Assembly (NCBI GenBank): GCA_035623515.1
Contig: DASPTH010000160.1
Span: 1 to 9,687 of the forward strand
From: DASPTH01 sp035623515
Lineage (GTDB): Bacteria > Actinomycetota > Acidimicrobiia > IMCC26256 > DASPTH01
Direction of reading: 5' to 3'
Length of the DNA: 9,687 nt
In this document: piece by piece, positions 1 to 5,244 of the stretch
Layout of the letters: every line of letters starts with the position of its first letter
Position numbering within the stretch: position 1 is the stretch's first letter
The notes under the pieces: model-generated
Databases searched by the model: none
Told to the model about the DNA's origin: nothing
Seen by the model: the letters and a program-made list of their open reading frames with translations, nothing else
Translations under genes and position numbers: made by a program

Positions 1-487
1 GATGCGCGCGGGCTTCTCGTTCGCGCAGGGCCTGGAGTCGGTGGCGAACGAGGCGACCGAGCCGACCCGGCGCGAGCTGCAGCGCGTCTTCACCGAGTCA
101 CGCCTCGGCCGGCCGATCGAGGACGCGCTGGAGGACTCGGCGAACCGCATGGCGAGCGTCGACCTGATGTGGGCGGTCATGGCGATCCGGATCCAGCGCG
201 AGGTCGGCGGCAACCTCGCCGAGCTGCTCGACACCGTGGCCGACACGATGACCCAGCGTGAGCGCATCCGCCACGAGATCAAGGCGCTGACCGCCGAGGG
301 CCGCTTCTCGGGATGGATCCTCGGCATCTTCCCGGTCGCCTTCGCGGGCGTGCTGTACCTCGTGCAGCCCAACTACATCTCCGAGCTCTTCCACAACTCG
401 ATCGGCATCCTGGCGATGATCGCGTCGGGCGTCATGACGTTCTTCGGCTTCCTCTGGCTCCGCAAGATCCTGGCGATCGAGGTGTGA
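1..487 (+). CDS. tadB: TadB, Tad/Flp pilus inner-membrane platform protein (3' part only)
   Basis: The last 161 or so codons of a type II secretion F-domain protein; base 1 is the third base of an earlier codon and the gene continues upstream of the window. The family is usually about 300 residues, so roughly half is missing and the ATG at position 2 should not be read as the start. The visible part begins in the T2SSF domain (RAGFSFAQGLE, then the hallmark QREVGGNLAELLDTVADT at about residues 65-82, and ALTAEGRFSG at 95-104) and ends with two membrane segments (about 105-121 and 134-156). In the Tad system TadB pairs with TadC as the membrane platform on which the TadA ATPase drives assembly of Flp pilin. 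It is followed after one base by tadC, so the two are almost certainly co-transcribed and translationally coupled. The family assignment is firm; TadB rather than a generic T2SSF protein rests on the tadC neighbour. Confidence 0.92.
   Translation, partial: MRAGFSFAQGLESVANEATEPTRRELQRVFTESRLGRPIEDALEDSANRMASVDLMWAVMAIRIQREVGGNLAELLDTVADTMTQRERIRHEIKALTAEGRFSGWILGIFPVAFAGVLYLVQPNYISELFHNSIGILAMIASGVMTFFGFLWLRKILAIEV
479..484 (+). promoter_or_regulatory. Ribosome binding site of tadC
   Basis: GAGGTG lies inside the last codons of tadB, four bases before the GTG at 489. It is the best Shine-Dalgarno match near this junction and supports the GTG start over later in-frame starts. Its position implies coupling of tadC translation to termination on tadB. 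Confidence 0.6.
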
Positions 488-488
488 C

Positions 489-1400
489 GTGACTCCCGTG
501 TTGATCGCGCTGGTGCTGGCGACGTCGATCGCGGCGTTGACGTTCGTGGTGGGTTCGGTCACCGCGGAGCGGGCCGATGTGCGCGAGTCCCTGCGCCGGC
601 TCGAGGGCTACCAGATCCAGGACGTGCGCGACCAGGAGATGCTGGCGCCGATCACCGAGCGCGTTTTCGCGCCGTTGTTGGAGGGCCTGACCGGCGTCGC
701 CCGGCGCTTCACGCCCGCCGGCTTCGGTGAGGGCGTCGCCGCCAAGCTGGTCCTCGCCGGCAGCCCTCCGAACCTGAACGTCGACAAGATCCTCGTGATG
801 AAGCTGCTCGGGATCGTCTCGGTGATCGTGTGGGCGCCGGTGGTCCTCGCGCTCGGCATGAGCGGCGTCGTCGCGTTCGCGGCGATCCTGCTCCTGTGGG
901 GTGCGTCGTTCCTGTACCCCGACGTCCTCGTGAACCGCAAGATCGAGGATCGGCAGAAGGAGATCTCCCGCAAGCTCCCCGACATCCTCGACCTGCTCGT
1001 GATCTCGGTGGAGGCCGGTCTCGGCTTCGAGCAGGCGCTCGACCGCACGTGCACGGCGGTGCCGGGAGCGCTCTCCGACGAGTTCCGGCGGATGCTGCAC
1101 GAGATCCGCATCGGGTCGTCGCGGGCCGACGCGCTCCGCGCGATGGCCGACCGCACCGACGTCGCCGAATTGCGGGCCTTCATCCTCGCCATGCTGCAGG
1201 CGGACACGTTCGGTGTGTCGATCTCCCGGCTCCTGCGGGCTCAAGCCGACGACATGCGCGTGCGCCGGCGCCTGCGCGCGCAGGAGCAGGCGCAGAAGGC
1301 GCCGGTGAAGATGCTGTTCCCGCTGGTGTTCTGCATCTTCCCGTCGATCTTCGTCGTGATCCTCGGCCCCGCCTTCATCGAGATCTCGCGTTCGCTCTGA
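489..1400 (+). CDS. tadC: TadC, Tad/Flp pilus inner-membrane platform protein
   Basis: A complete 303-residue T2SSF-family protein, normal length for TadC. An N-terminal membrane segment (about 4-24) is followed by a cytoplasmic stretch, two membrane segments (about 104-122 and 126-143), the conserved cytoplasmic F-domain, and a last membrane segment (about 275-295). Family hallmarks are RQKEISRKLPDILDLLVISVE at 155-175 (charged then LPD-LDLL), EAGLGFEQAL at 175-184, ALRAMADRTDV at 215-225, MLQADTFGVSISRLLR at 235-250, and the C-terminal AQKAPVKMLFPLVFCIFPS with the KxPVK-FPL signature. It acts with TadB as the membrane platform for assembly of the Flp fibre. The GTG start is chosen because GAGGTG lies four bases upstream and the gene begins one base after tadB stops. 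The three Flp pilins on the opposite strand at 4231-5105 are the likely substrates. Confidence 0.93.
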   Translation: MTPVLIALVLATSIAALTFVVGSVTAERADVRESLRRLEGYQIQDVRDQEMLAPITERVFAPLLEGLTGVARRFTPAGFGEGVAAKLVLAGSPPNLNVDKILVMKLLGIVSVIVWAPVVLALGMSGVVAFAAILLLWGASFLYPDVLVNRKIEDRQKEISRKLPDILDLLVISVEAGLGFEQALDRTCTAVPGALSDEFRRMLHEIRIGSSRADALRAMADRTDVAELRAFILAMLQADTFGVSISRLLRAQADDMRVRRRLRAQEQAQKAPVKMLFPLVFCIFPSIFVVILGPAFIEISRSL

Positions 1401-1404
1401 CGCC

Positions 1405-1497
1405 ATGAGCGGAGCGACCACGAGCCGGGTGCCCCGGCGAGTAGCGCAGCGGGGGCCGAGCGCCCGGGCGCGTCGCGCCGAGAGCGGGCAAGCGTGA
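1405..1497 (+). other. Structured GC-rich spacer with a possible 30-codon ORF
   Basis: The 93 bases between tadC and the next gene hold an ATG four bases after the tadC stop. It opens a 30-codon frame rich in Arg, Ala and Ser (begins MSGATTSRVPRR) whose TGA overlaps the next start as GTGA. The layout would suit translational coupling across the spacer, but the ATG has no clear Shine-Dalgarno. The same DNA is highly self-complementary: GCGCCCGGGCGC at 1460-1471 is a perfect palindrome, GGCGCG-T-CGCGCC at 1467-1479 is another inverted repeat, and GCCCC (1431-1435) can pair with GGGGC (1452-1456). An intercistronic RNA structure or a dispersed GC-rich repeat is as likely as a peptide. No function is assigned. 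Confidence 0.2.
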
Positions 1498-2978
1498 CCG
1501 CGACACCGACGCTCGTGCGGGAGGCGGTCCCGGCGCCGCCGTCGCGTTCGACGCGGCGTGGCGAGGTCGCGCCGGCTCACCGCCTCGGCCTGGGCGCGGT
1601 GTTCTCCGCGGTGTTCGGCCTCTTCGGGTGGGCGGTCGGCATCAGCAGCCTCTCCGACAACTCGTTCTTCTGGCACCTGCGGACCGGCGAGTACATCCTC
1701 GATCACGGGATCCCGCACCACGACGTGTTCTCGTACACGGCGCCGGGCACGAAGTGGGTCGCACAGTCGTGGCTGGCGGAGGTGACCTACGGGGTGCTGT
1801 ACCGCACGGTCGGCGCGTTCGGCATCCGGCTGTTCGTCGGCGTGGTCGGCGCGGCCATCGGCGTGCTCGCCTACCGGCTCGCGCTGCGCCTCGTCCGTGA
1901 CCGCGTCGTCGCGTGCGGGATCACCCTCGCCGCGCTGGCCGGGATCTACACGCTCTGGTCCGAGCGGCCACTGCTCGTCGGCGTGCTCTTCTTCCTGGTG
2001 CTGCTGTGGACGGTCGAGGTGCCCGACAGCGTCGCCGGGCGGCACCCCGTCGTCGTGCTGCCCGTGCTGTTCTGGCTGTGGGCGAACACGCACGGCAGCT
2101 TCGCCCTCGGCTTCGCGTACCTCGGACTCCACCTCCTCGGCCGCTGGGTCGACGGTGCGAGGCCGTGGGAAGGCCGCGAGCGCCGGCTCCTCGTCGGCGG
2201 CGCGGTGGGATTCGCCGTCACCTTCGTCAACCCGTACGGCGCGGCGCTGGTGATGTTCCCGATCGCGCTGCTGTCGCGCGGCGACATCCTCTCGCACATC
2301 GTCGAGTGGCGGTCACCCGACTTCCGCCAGATCTACGGAGTCGCCCTCGGGCTGTGGATCGCGGTGTACGTGGTGGCGCTCGCACGTGGTCGCAACCGCG
2401 TCACGCGCCGCGACCTCGTCGTGACGCTCCCGATGTTGTTCCTGGCTCTCTGGGCGCTGCGCAACGTCGCCATCGCGCCACTCGTCGGGTTGCCGGTCGT
2501 CGCGCGTGCCTTCGCGCGCGACGAGGAGCGGCCCGACGGGACGTCCCGCCGTCTGGTGGCGGGCGCGCTGGCGTTGATCGCGTTCCTCGGGCTCGTGATC
2601 GGCCTCCGAGCGTCGCAGCAGCGCGACTTCTCGTTCCGGACCTATCCGGTGCAGGCCATGGACTACGTCGTCCGGCACGGACTCCTCGGCTCCCGGCTCC
2701 TCACGACCGACTCCGACGCCGGCTACGTGATCCTCGAGTACTACCCGTCGCAGAGGGTGTTCATCGACGACCGGTACGACATGTATCCGACCAAGGTCAT
2801 CTACGACTACTTCACGCTCGCCGACGCGCGGCCTGGTTGGGACAAGGTGCTCGACCGGTACCGCGTGCAGACGATCGTGTGGAACCGCGGGAGCGCGCTC
2901 GCCGCCGAGCTCGACGCGTCGCGCGACTGGAAGCGTGTCCACCGCGACGCGAGCCGCGCCGTCTGGGTGCGGACCTGA
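1494..2978 (+). CDS. Polytopic membrane protein, glycosyltransferase-C-like
   Basis: A 494-residue protein with a basic, Pro/Ser-rich N-terminus (1-30), about nine or ten hydrophobic segments from residue 31 to about 370, and a soluble C-terminal domain of about 120 residues. The first non-cytoplasmic loop carries the pattern typical of a large family of GT-C-like proteins: D55 and W60-H61 (SDNSFFWHLRTGEYIL), then PHHDVFSYT at 74-82 and W88...QSWLAE at 91-96. The tail has the family-like FIDDRYDMY at 423-431. GT-C enzymes use polyprenyl-phosphate sugars as donors, with acidic residues in the first loop as catalytic candidates; D55, D77 and E96 are the options here, but substrate and activity cannot be read from the sequence. 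The GTG start is the first in-frame start after the tadC stop; the Shine-Dalgarno is weak (GAGAG at 1480-1484, about nine bases upstream). It lies in the same orientation as tadBC and is probably the last gene of that operon, so a role in pilus or envelope glycosylation is possible but only inferred. Confidence 0.75.
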   Translation: MTATPTLVREAVPAPPSRSTRRGEVAPAHRLGLGAVFSAVFGLFGWAVGISSLSDNSFFWHLRTGEYILDHGIPHHDVFSYTAPGTKWVAQSWLAEVTYGVLYRTVGAFGIRLFVGVVGAAIGVLAYRLALRLVRDRVVACGITLAALAGIYTLWSERPLLVGVLFFLVLLWTVEVPDSVAGRHPVVVLPVLFWLWANTHGSFALGFAYLGLHLLGRWVDGARPWEGRERRLLVGGAVGFAVTFVNPYGAALVMFPIALLSRGDILSHIVEWRSPDFRQIYGVALGLWIAVYVVALARGRNRVTRRDLVVTLPMLFLALWALRNVAIAPLVGLPVVARAFARDEERPDGTSRRLVAGALALIAFLGLVIGLRASQQRDFSFRTYPVQAMDYVVRHGLLGSRLLTTDSDAGYVILEYYPSQRVFIDDRYDMYPTKVIYDYFTLADARPGWDKVLDRYRVQTIVWNRGSALAAELDASRDWKRVHRDASRAVWVRT

Positions 2979-3026
2979 ACGCCCGCGCCGGTACGCGACG
3001 GTCGCGAGCGATTCGTTGCACCGCTG

Positions 3027-3051
3027 ACCGTCCATTTTGACGGCTGACGGT
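3027..3051. terminator. Possible bidirectional terminator between convergent genes
   Basis: The 73 bases between the convergent stops contain ACCGTC (3027-3032), CCATTTT, then GACGG (3039-3043) and a second GACGGT (3046-3051). CCGTC can pair with the near copy (5 bp, 6-nt loop with TTTT) or ACCGTC with the far copy (6 bp). The stem is short for a terminator, so the call rests mainly on its position between two convergent genes. Confidence 0.3.
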
Positions 3052-4125
3052 TCACTGGATCGCGCGTCCCCGCCTCGTCGACGAATCGGAGAACAGCGCG
3101 CGCAACCGGCGCGCGCGGTCGGGCGCGTCGAGCACGTCGGTGCCGTCGACGAACTGGTCGACCGAGCCGACGAGAGGGAGCGCGCGCAACCGAGGGTCGG
3201 TGATCTGGGACCGGCAGGCGTCGGCAAAGCGGTCGGCCTCGAGCACGAGGTAACCGCGAGCGTGGAACGACCGAACGCGTGGGTCGAGGGGCTCGGTGAG
3301 CCCGGAGACGTTGAAGCGTGCCGCGGTGAGCTCGTACGCCTCGGCGAGCGCGGCTTCCCGTGACGGGTGGTCGTCCGTGGTGACCGCCCGGTGCAAGACG
3401 CTGCCGACCTGCTCGGTGCCGGGGAGGCGGGAGAACGCGGTGCCGAACCACTTGGTGTACGGCCAGTACTCGCGCTCGAGGAGGAACCAGATCCGCATCA
3501 GCTCCCGCGCCAGTCGCGCGGCGACGACGGCGGCGCCGAGGGCGTCCCCGACTTCGGCGGCGCGCGCCGCGAACGGCTCCTCCTGGGCGAGGCGCCGCCA
3601 CTGGCAGGCGAGCAACCAGAGCCACACGTCGTGCGGGTACCACGCCAGCTCGTCACGCACGGTCGCCAGCTCGCCGCCGTCGTCGCGGTACACGGCGCCC
3701 CGCACGACGCCGAGCAGCCGCTGCTGGGGCACCAGGAGCCAGTCGGTGGCCTCGAGCGCGGGGCGCGGGTCGATCCCGAGCTGCGCCCGGAGCCACCTCC
3801 CGAGCGTGCCGACCGTGACGTGCGCCATGACCGGCACGTCGTCCCACCCGTACCGCACGGGCCGGCCGCGGTAGGAGTCGGGCAGTGCGGCGTCGACCGC
3901 CGCCCGCACCTCGGCGACCAGCGGGTCGTCGACGAAGACCTGCAGGCGCAGGCCCCACCCGTGGTCGGTCGACCGGAACGTGTCGTAACCGAGGACCTCG
4001 GAACCGTGGCCGAGCAGGGCAGCGCGGTGCGGCCATGCCGACACCGCCGGCGCCACGACGTCACGGTAGAAGCCGGCGTTCAGCACCTGCGCGGGGACGA
4101 ACTCGTCGTTCACGCCCAGGAGCAT
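3052..4125 (-). CDS. DUF4037 domain protein, nucleotidyltransferase-like
   Basis: A 357-residue protein recognised as the DUF4037 family, with the expected length. The N-terminal part contains a nucleotidyltransferase-like signature: GHGSEVLGYDTFRSTDHGWG at residues 39-58, giving the glycine-serine pair G41-S42 and acidic D48 and D54; D66-D67 in the next strand (LQVFVDD) may be the further acidic positions. The central part has the family-typical DWLLVPQQRLLGVVRGAVYRD (128-148), WYPHDVWLWLLACQW (162-176), and REYWPYTKWFGTAF (218-231). Members are uncharacterised; transfer of a nucleotide or a ligand-binding role is inference from the fold. The ATG at 4125 is the first start after the upstream hairpin, but the GTG at codon 5 is an alternative and neither has a good Shine-Dalgarno. 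It sits between the Tad platform genes and the pilin genes without an evident link to either, and follows a strong terminator, so it probably has its own promoter within 4126-4169, which I could not identify. Confidence 0.82.
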   Translation of the reverse strand: MLLGVNDEFVPAQVLNAGFYRDVVAPAVSAWPHRAALLGHGSEVLGYDTFRSTDHGWGLRLQVFVDDPLVAEVRAAVDAALPDSYRGRPVRYGWDDVPVMAHVTVGTLGRWLRAQLGIDPRPALEATDWLLVPQQRLLGVVRGAVYRDDGGELATVRDELAWYPHDVWLWLLACQWRRLAQEEPFAARAAEVGDALGAAVVAARLARELMRIWFLLEREYWPYTKWFGTAFSRLPGTEQVGSVLHRAVTTDDHPSREAALAEAYELTAARFNVSGLTEPLDPRVRSFHARGYLVLEADRFADACRSQITDPRLRALPLVGSVDQFVDGTDVLDAPDRARRLRALFSDSSTRRGRAIQ

Positions 4126-4169
4126 CGCTCGCGTGCGGTGTGCGACGGCGTGATTTCCGTCCGCACGCG

Positions 4170-4207
4170 CGACGAAGGGGCCGCACGCCCCCGCGGCCCC
4201 TTCGTCG
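4170..4207 (-). terminator. Strong hairpin ending the pilin array
   Basis: CGACGAAGGGGCCGC (4170-4184) is perfectly complementary to GCGGCCCCTTCGTCG (4193-4207), a 15-bp stem with an 8-base loop. It starts 23 bases after the stop of the last pilin gene in the direction of transcription. There is no T-tract after it, which is common for terminators of GC-rich actinobacteria. Unlike the two hairpins inside the array it carries no promoter motif, consistent with being the true end of the array. Confidence 0.75.
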
Positions 4208-4230
4208 ACTGCCCGGCGACGCGGGCGGGC

Positions 4231-4428
4231 CTACGGGTTCGGCAACCTGCTCACGGTGCTGCCGGCGTCGCTGAACTTCGTGTCCATCTGGTCGCGGAGG
4301 AACACCACCGCGGCGATGACCGCGAGGGCGATCAGAGCGACGAGGAGGATGTACTCCACCATGCTCGCCCCGCGCTCGCTCTTCGAGTACCTGGCCTGCA
4401 GCCAGGTCCGCACTACGAACAAGTTCAT
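4231..4428 (-). CDS. flp: Flp-type pilin precursor, third in the array
   Basis: A 65-residue Flp/Fap pilin precursor, typical size. Residues 1-20 are a basic leader ending in ERG; predicted prepilin peptidase cleavage after G20 leaves a 45-residue mature pilin that starts ASMVEY, with the class-defining Glu at +5 and Tyr at +6. Residues 22-44 are one hydrophobic helix (MVEYILLVALIALAVIAA and on). The mature protein would be assembled into an Flp fibre by the Tad machinery. Its C-terminal tail (DQMDTKFSDAGSTVSRLPNP) differs from the other two copies, while the hydrophobic core is identical, so it may be a minor or specialised pilin. AGAGGGG lies eight bases before the ATG and fixes the start. 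It is preceded by its own sigma-28-like promoter and followed by a perfect 15-bp hairpin. Confidence 0.92.
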   Translation of the reverse strand: MNLFVVRTWLQARYSKSERGASMVEYILLVALIALAVIAAVVFLRDQMDTKFSDAGSTVSRLPNP

Positions 4429-4497
4429 TCGGATTGCCCCTCTTCTTTGTCAACGACAACGGCTGCCCGGCCGCGGTCGTGGTCTGGCCCCATACGA

Positions 4498-4525
4498 ATA
4501 TCGGCGGGACCCGCCCCGAACTTGA
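4498..4525 (-). promoter_or_regulatory. Sigma-28-like promoter of the third pilin gene
   Basis: Read on the minus strand this is TCAA (4522-4525), 16 bases, then GCCGATAT (4498-4505). GCCGATAT matches the -10 of sigma-28-type (SigD/FliA/WhiG) promoters, whose consensus is TAAA-N15 or 16-GCCGATAA. The -35 continues as TCAAGTTC, close to FliA TAAAGTTT. The -10 lies 70 bases before the ATG. The same arrangement precedes the other two pilin genes. The sigma factor is inferred from the motif; its gene is not in the window. Confidence 0.65.
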
Positions 4526-4548
4526 AGCAGTCCGGGGGGATCCCGCCG
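4502..4548 (-). terminator. Imperfect inverted repeat between second and third pilin genes
   Basis: CGGCGGGACCCGCCC on the left (4502-4516) pairs with the segment 4534-4548 on the right with two mismatches (13 of 15 pairs), loop about 17 bases. In the direction of transcription it starts 20 bases after the stop of the second pilin gene, and a T-containing stretch (ATATTCGTAT) follows. It therefore looks like the terminator of that gene, yet its arm and loop also contain the -10 and -35 of the next pilin promoter. Confidence 0.55.
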
Positions 4549-4568
4549 TGGGGACCGGGCCGAAGAGG

Positions 4569-4763
4569 TCAGCTGCCGTTCGAGCTGATCTTGCTGCCGG
4601 CGTCGTTGAACTTGCTGCTCACCTGGTCGCGGAGGAAGACCACCGCGGCGATGACGGCGAGGGCGATGAGGGCGACGAGGAGGATGTACTCGACCATGGT
4701 GGCGCCGCGCTCGCCGCGGGAGAACCGGGCGGAGAGCCAGGTGCGGAACACGAACAGGTTCAT
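4569..4763 (-). CDS. flp: Flp-type pilin precursor, second in the array
   Basis: A 64-residue Flp pilin precursor. The leader is residues 1-20 (MNLFVFRTWLSARFSRGERG), cleavage expected after G20; the mature 44 residues begin ATMVEY with Glu at +5, then a single hydrophobic helix, then a short polar tail ending SKISSNGS. I chose the ATG at 4763, not the in-frame one 23 codons upstream, because AAGGGG sits seven bases before it and because all three copies then begin MNLFV. It differs from the first array copy at eight positions; six of these are in the leader, so the secreted products are almost the same. It has its own sigma-28-like promoter 66 bases upstream. Confidence 0.93.
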   Translation of the reverse strand: MNLFVFRTWLSARFSRGERGATMVEYILLVALIALAVIAAVVFLRDQVSSKFNDAGSKISSNGS

Positions 4764-4828
4764 GGAGCGACCCCTTCCGCTGCAGTGTGGGGCCCGTGGG
4801 GGCAGGCCTGTGGTGTCTGTCACACAAG

Positions 4829-4856
4829 ACATCGGCGGGATCCTCCCGGGACTTGA
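4829..4856 (-). promoter_or_regulatory. Sigma-28-like promoter of the second pilin gene
   Basis: On the minus strand: TCAA (4853-4856), 16 bases, GCCGATGT (4829-4836). The -35 and spacer length are the same as at the other two pilin genes; the -10 differs from the sigma-28 consensus at the last two bases, making it the weakest of the three. The -10 lies 66 bases before the ATG at 4763. The element is enclosed by the inverted repeat at 4832-4879, with TCAA in the hairpin loop. Confidence 0.55.
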
Positions 4857-4879
4857 CCGTCCCGGAGGGATCCCGCCGA
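4832..4879 (-). terminator. Long inverted repeat between first and second pilin genes
   Basis: A 21-base arm (4832-4852) faces a 21-base arm (4859-4879) across a six-base loop, with 19 Watson-Crick pairs, one G-T pair and one mismatch. It begins 31 bases after the stop of the first pilin gene and is followed in that direction by a T/G-rich stretch (TGTCTTGTGTG), as expected of an intrinsic terminator. Because it also spans the promoter of the next pilin gene, an operator function in DNA is a second possibility. Confidence 0.65.
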
Positions 4880-4910
4880 CAAGAGCGGTGTAGCTGTGTG
4901 GTAGCGAGGA

Positions 4911-5105
4911 TCAGCTGCCGTTCGAGCTGATCTTGCTGCCGGCGTCGTTGAACTTGCTGGACACCTGGCCACGGAGGAACACCACTGCCGCGATGACCGC
5001 GAGGGCGATCAGAGCGACGAGGAGGATGTACTCGACCATGCTGGCGCCACGCTCGTCCTTGGTGAACTTGGCCTGCAGCCAGGTCCGCAACACGAACAGG
5101 TTCAT
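4911..5105 (-). CDS. flp: Flp-type pilin precursor, first in the array
   Basis: A 64-residue Flp pilin precursor. Leader residues 1-20 (MNLFVLRTWLQAKFTKDERG), predicted cleavage after G20, mature pilin starting ASMVEY with Glu at +5 and Tyr at +6, one hydrophobic helix to about residue 44, and a polar tail ending SKISSNGS. It would be processed by a TadV/PilD-type prepilin peptidase (not in the window) and polymerised by the Tad complex. GAAGGGG seven bases before the ATG at 5103-5105 supports the start. It is the promoter-proximal copy and is divergent from coaE across a 139-base gap that carries its sigma-28-like promoter and a leader hairpin. Of the paralogues it is closest to the second copy. 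Confidence 0.93.
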   Translation of the reverse strand: MNLFVLRTWLQAKFTKDERGASMVEYILLVALIALAVIAAVVFLRGQVSSKFNDAGSKISSNGS

Positions 5106-5147
5106 GTACTGGCCCCTTCTTGTCTCAACCCCGTACGGGTCTGGGAA

Positions 5148-5166
5148 AGCGGGCTCTCCGCCCGCT
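5148..5166 (-). other. Hairpin in the 5' leader of the first pilin gene
   Basis: AGCGGGC (5148-5154) and GCCCGCT (5160-5166) form a perfect 7-bp stem with a five-base loop. On the minus strand it is followed by TTTCCC, and it would sit at or just after the 5' end of an RNA started from the promoter at 5175-5202. A ten-base palindrome, CCCGTACGGG, follows at 5130-5139. The role could be RNA stability or attenuation, or protein binding; none is demonstrated. Confidence 0.4.
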
Positions 5167-5174
5167 GCGGGTAG

Positions 5175-5202
5175 CTATCGGCACCTGCTCGGCCGGGATT
5201 GA
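5175..5202 (-). promoter_or_regulatory. Sigma-28-like promoter of the first pilin gene
   Basis: On the minus strand: TCAA (5199-5202), 16 bases, GCCGATAG (5175-5182), seven of eight matches to the sigma-28 -10 consensus GCCGATAA. The -10 lies 70 bases before the ATG at 5105. Here there is no surrounding inverted repeat, showing that the promoter motif and the hairpins of the other two copies are separable signals. Confidence 0.65.
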
Positions 5203-5228
5203 GCACTCTCCGCGCGAATCCGGCGAAG

Positions 5229-5234
5229 TAGCAT
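5229..5234 (+). promoter_or_regulatory. Possible -10 element of coaE
   Basis: TAGCAT fits the actinobacterial TANNNT -10 pattern and ends ten bases before the coaE ATG, so the transcript would have a very short leader. There is no Shine-Dalgarno before coaE, which supports leaderless or near-leaderless initiation. No -35 is recognisable. Confidence 0.35.
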
Positions 5235-5244
5235 CCGTCACACC

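Noticed and set aside
572..579. GCCGATGT inside tadC as another sigma-28 -10
   Set aside because: It lies in coding sequence and has no TCAA or TAAA at the right spacing.
432..2297. Long open frame on the minus strand (621 codons) opposite tadC and the GT-C gene
   Set aside because: Composition is Arg, Glu, Asp, His and Gln rich with no domain, as expected of an antisense frame in GC-rich coding DNA; the plus-strand genes are recognisable families.
4764..4832. 23-codon N-terminal extension of the second pilin
   Set aside because: It would cover the leader RNA and ribosome site; all three pilins align from MNLFV.
3367..4893. 508-codon plus-strand open frame opposite DUF4037 and two pilins
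   Set aside because: It runs through terminators and promoters of three real minus-strand genes and has no recognisable domain.
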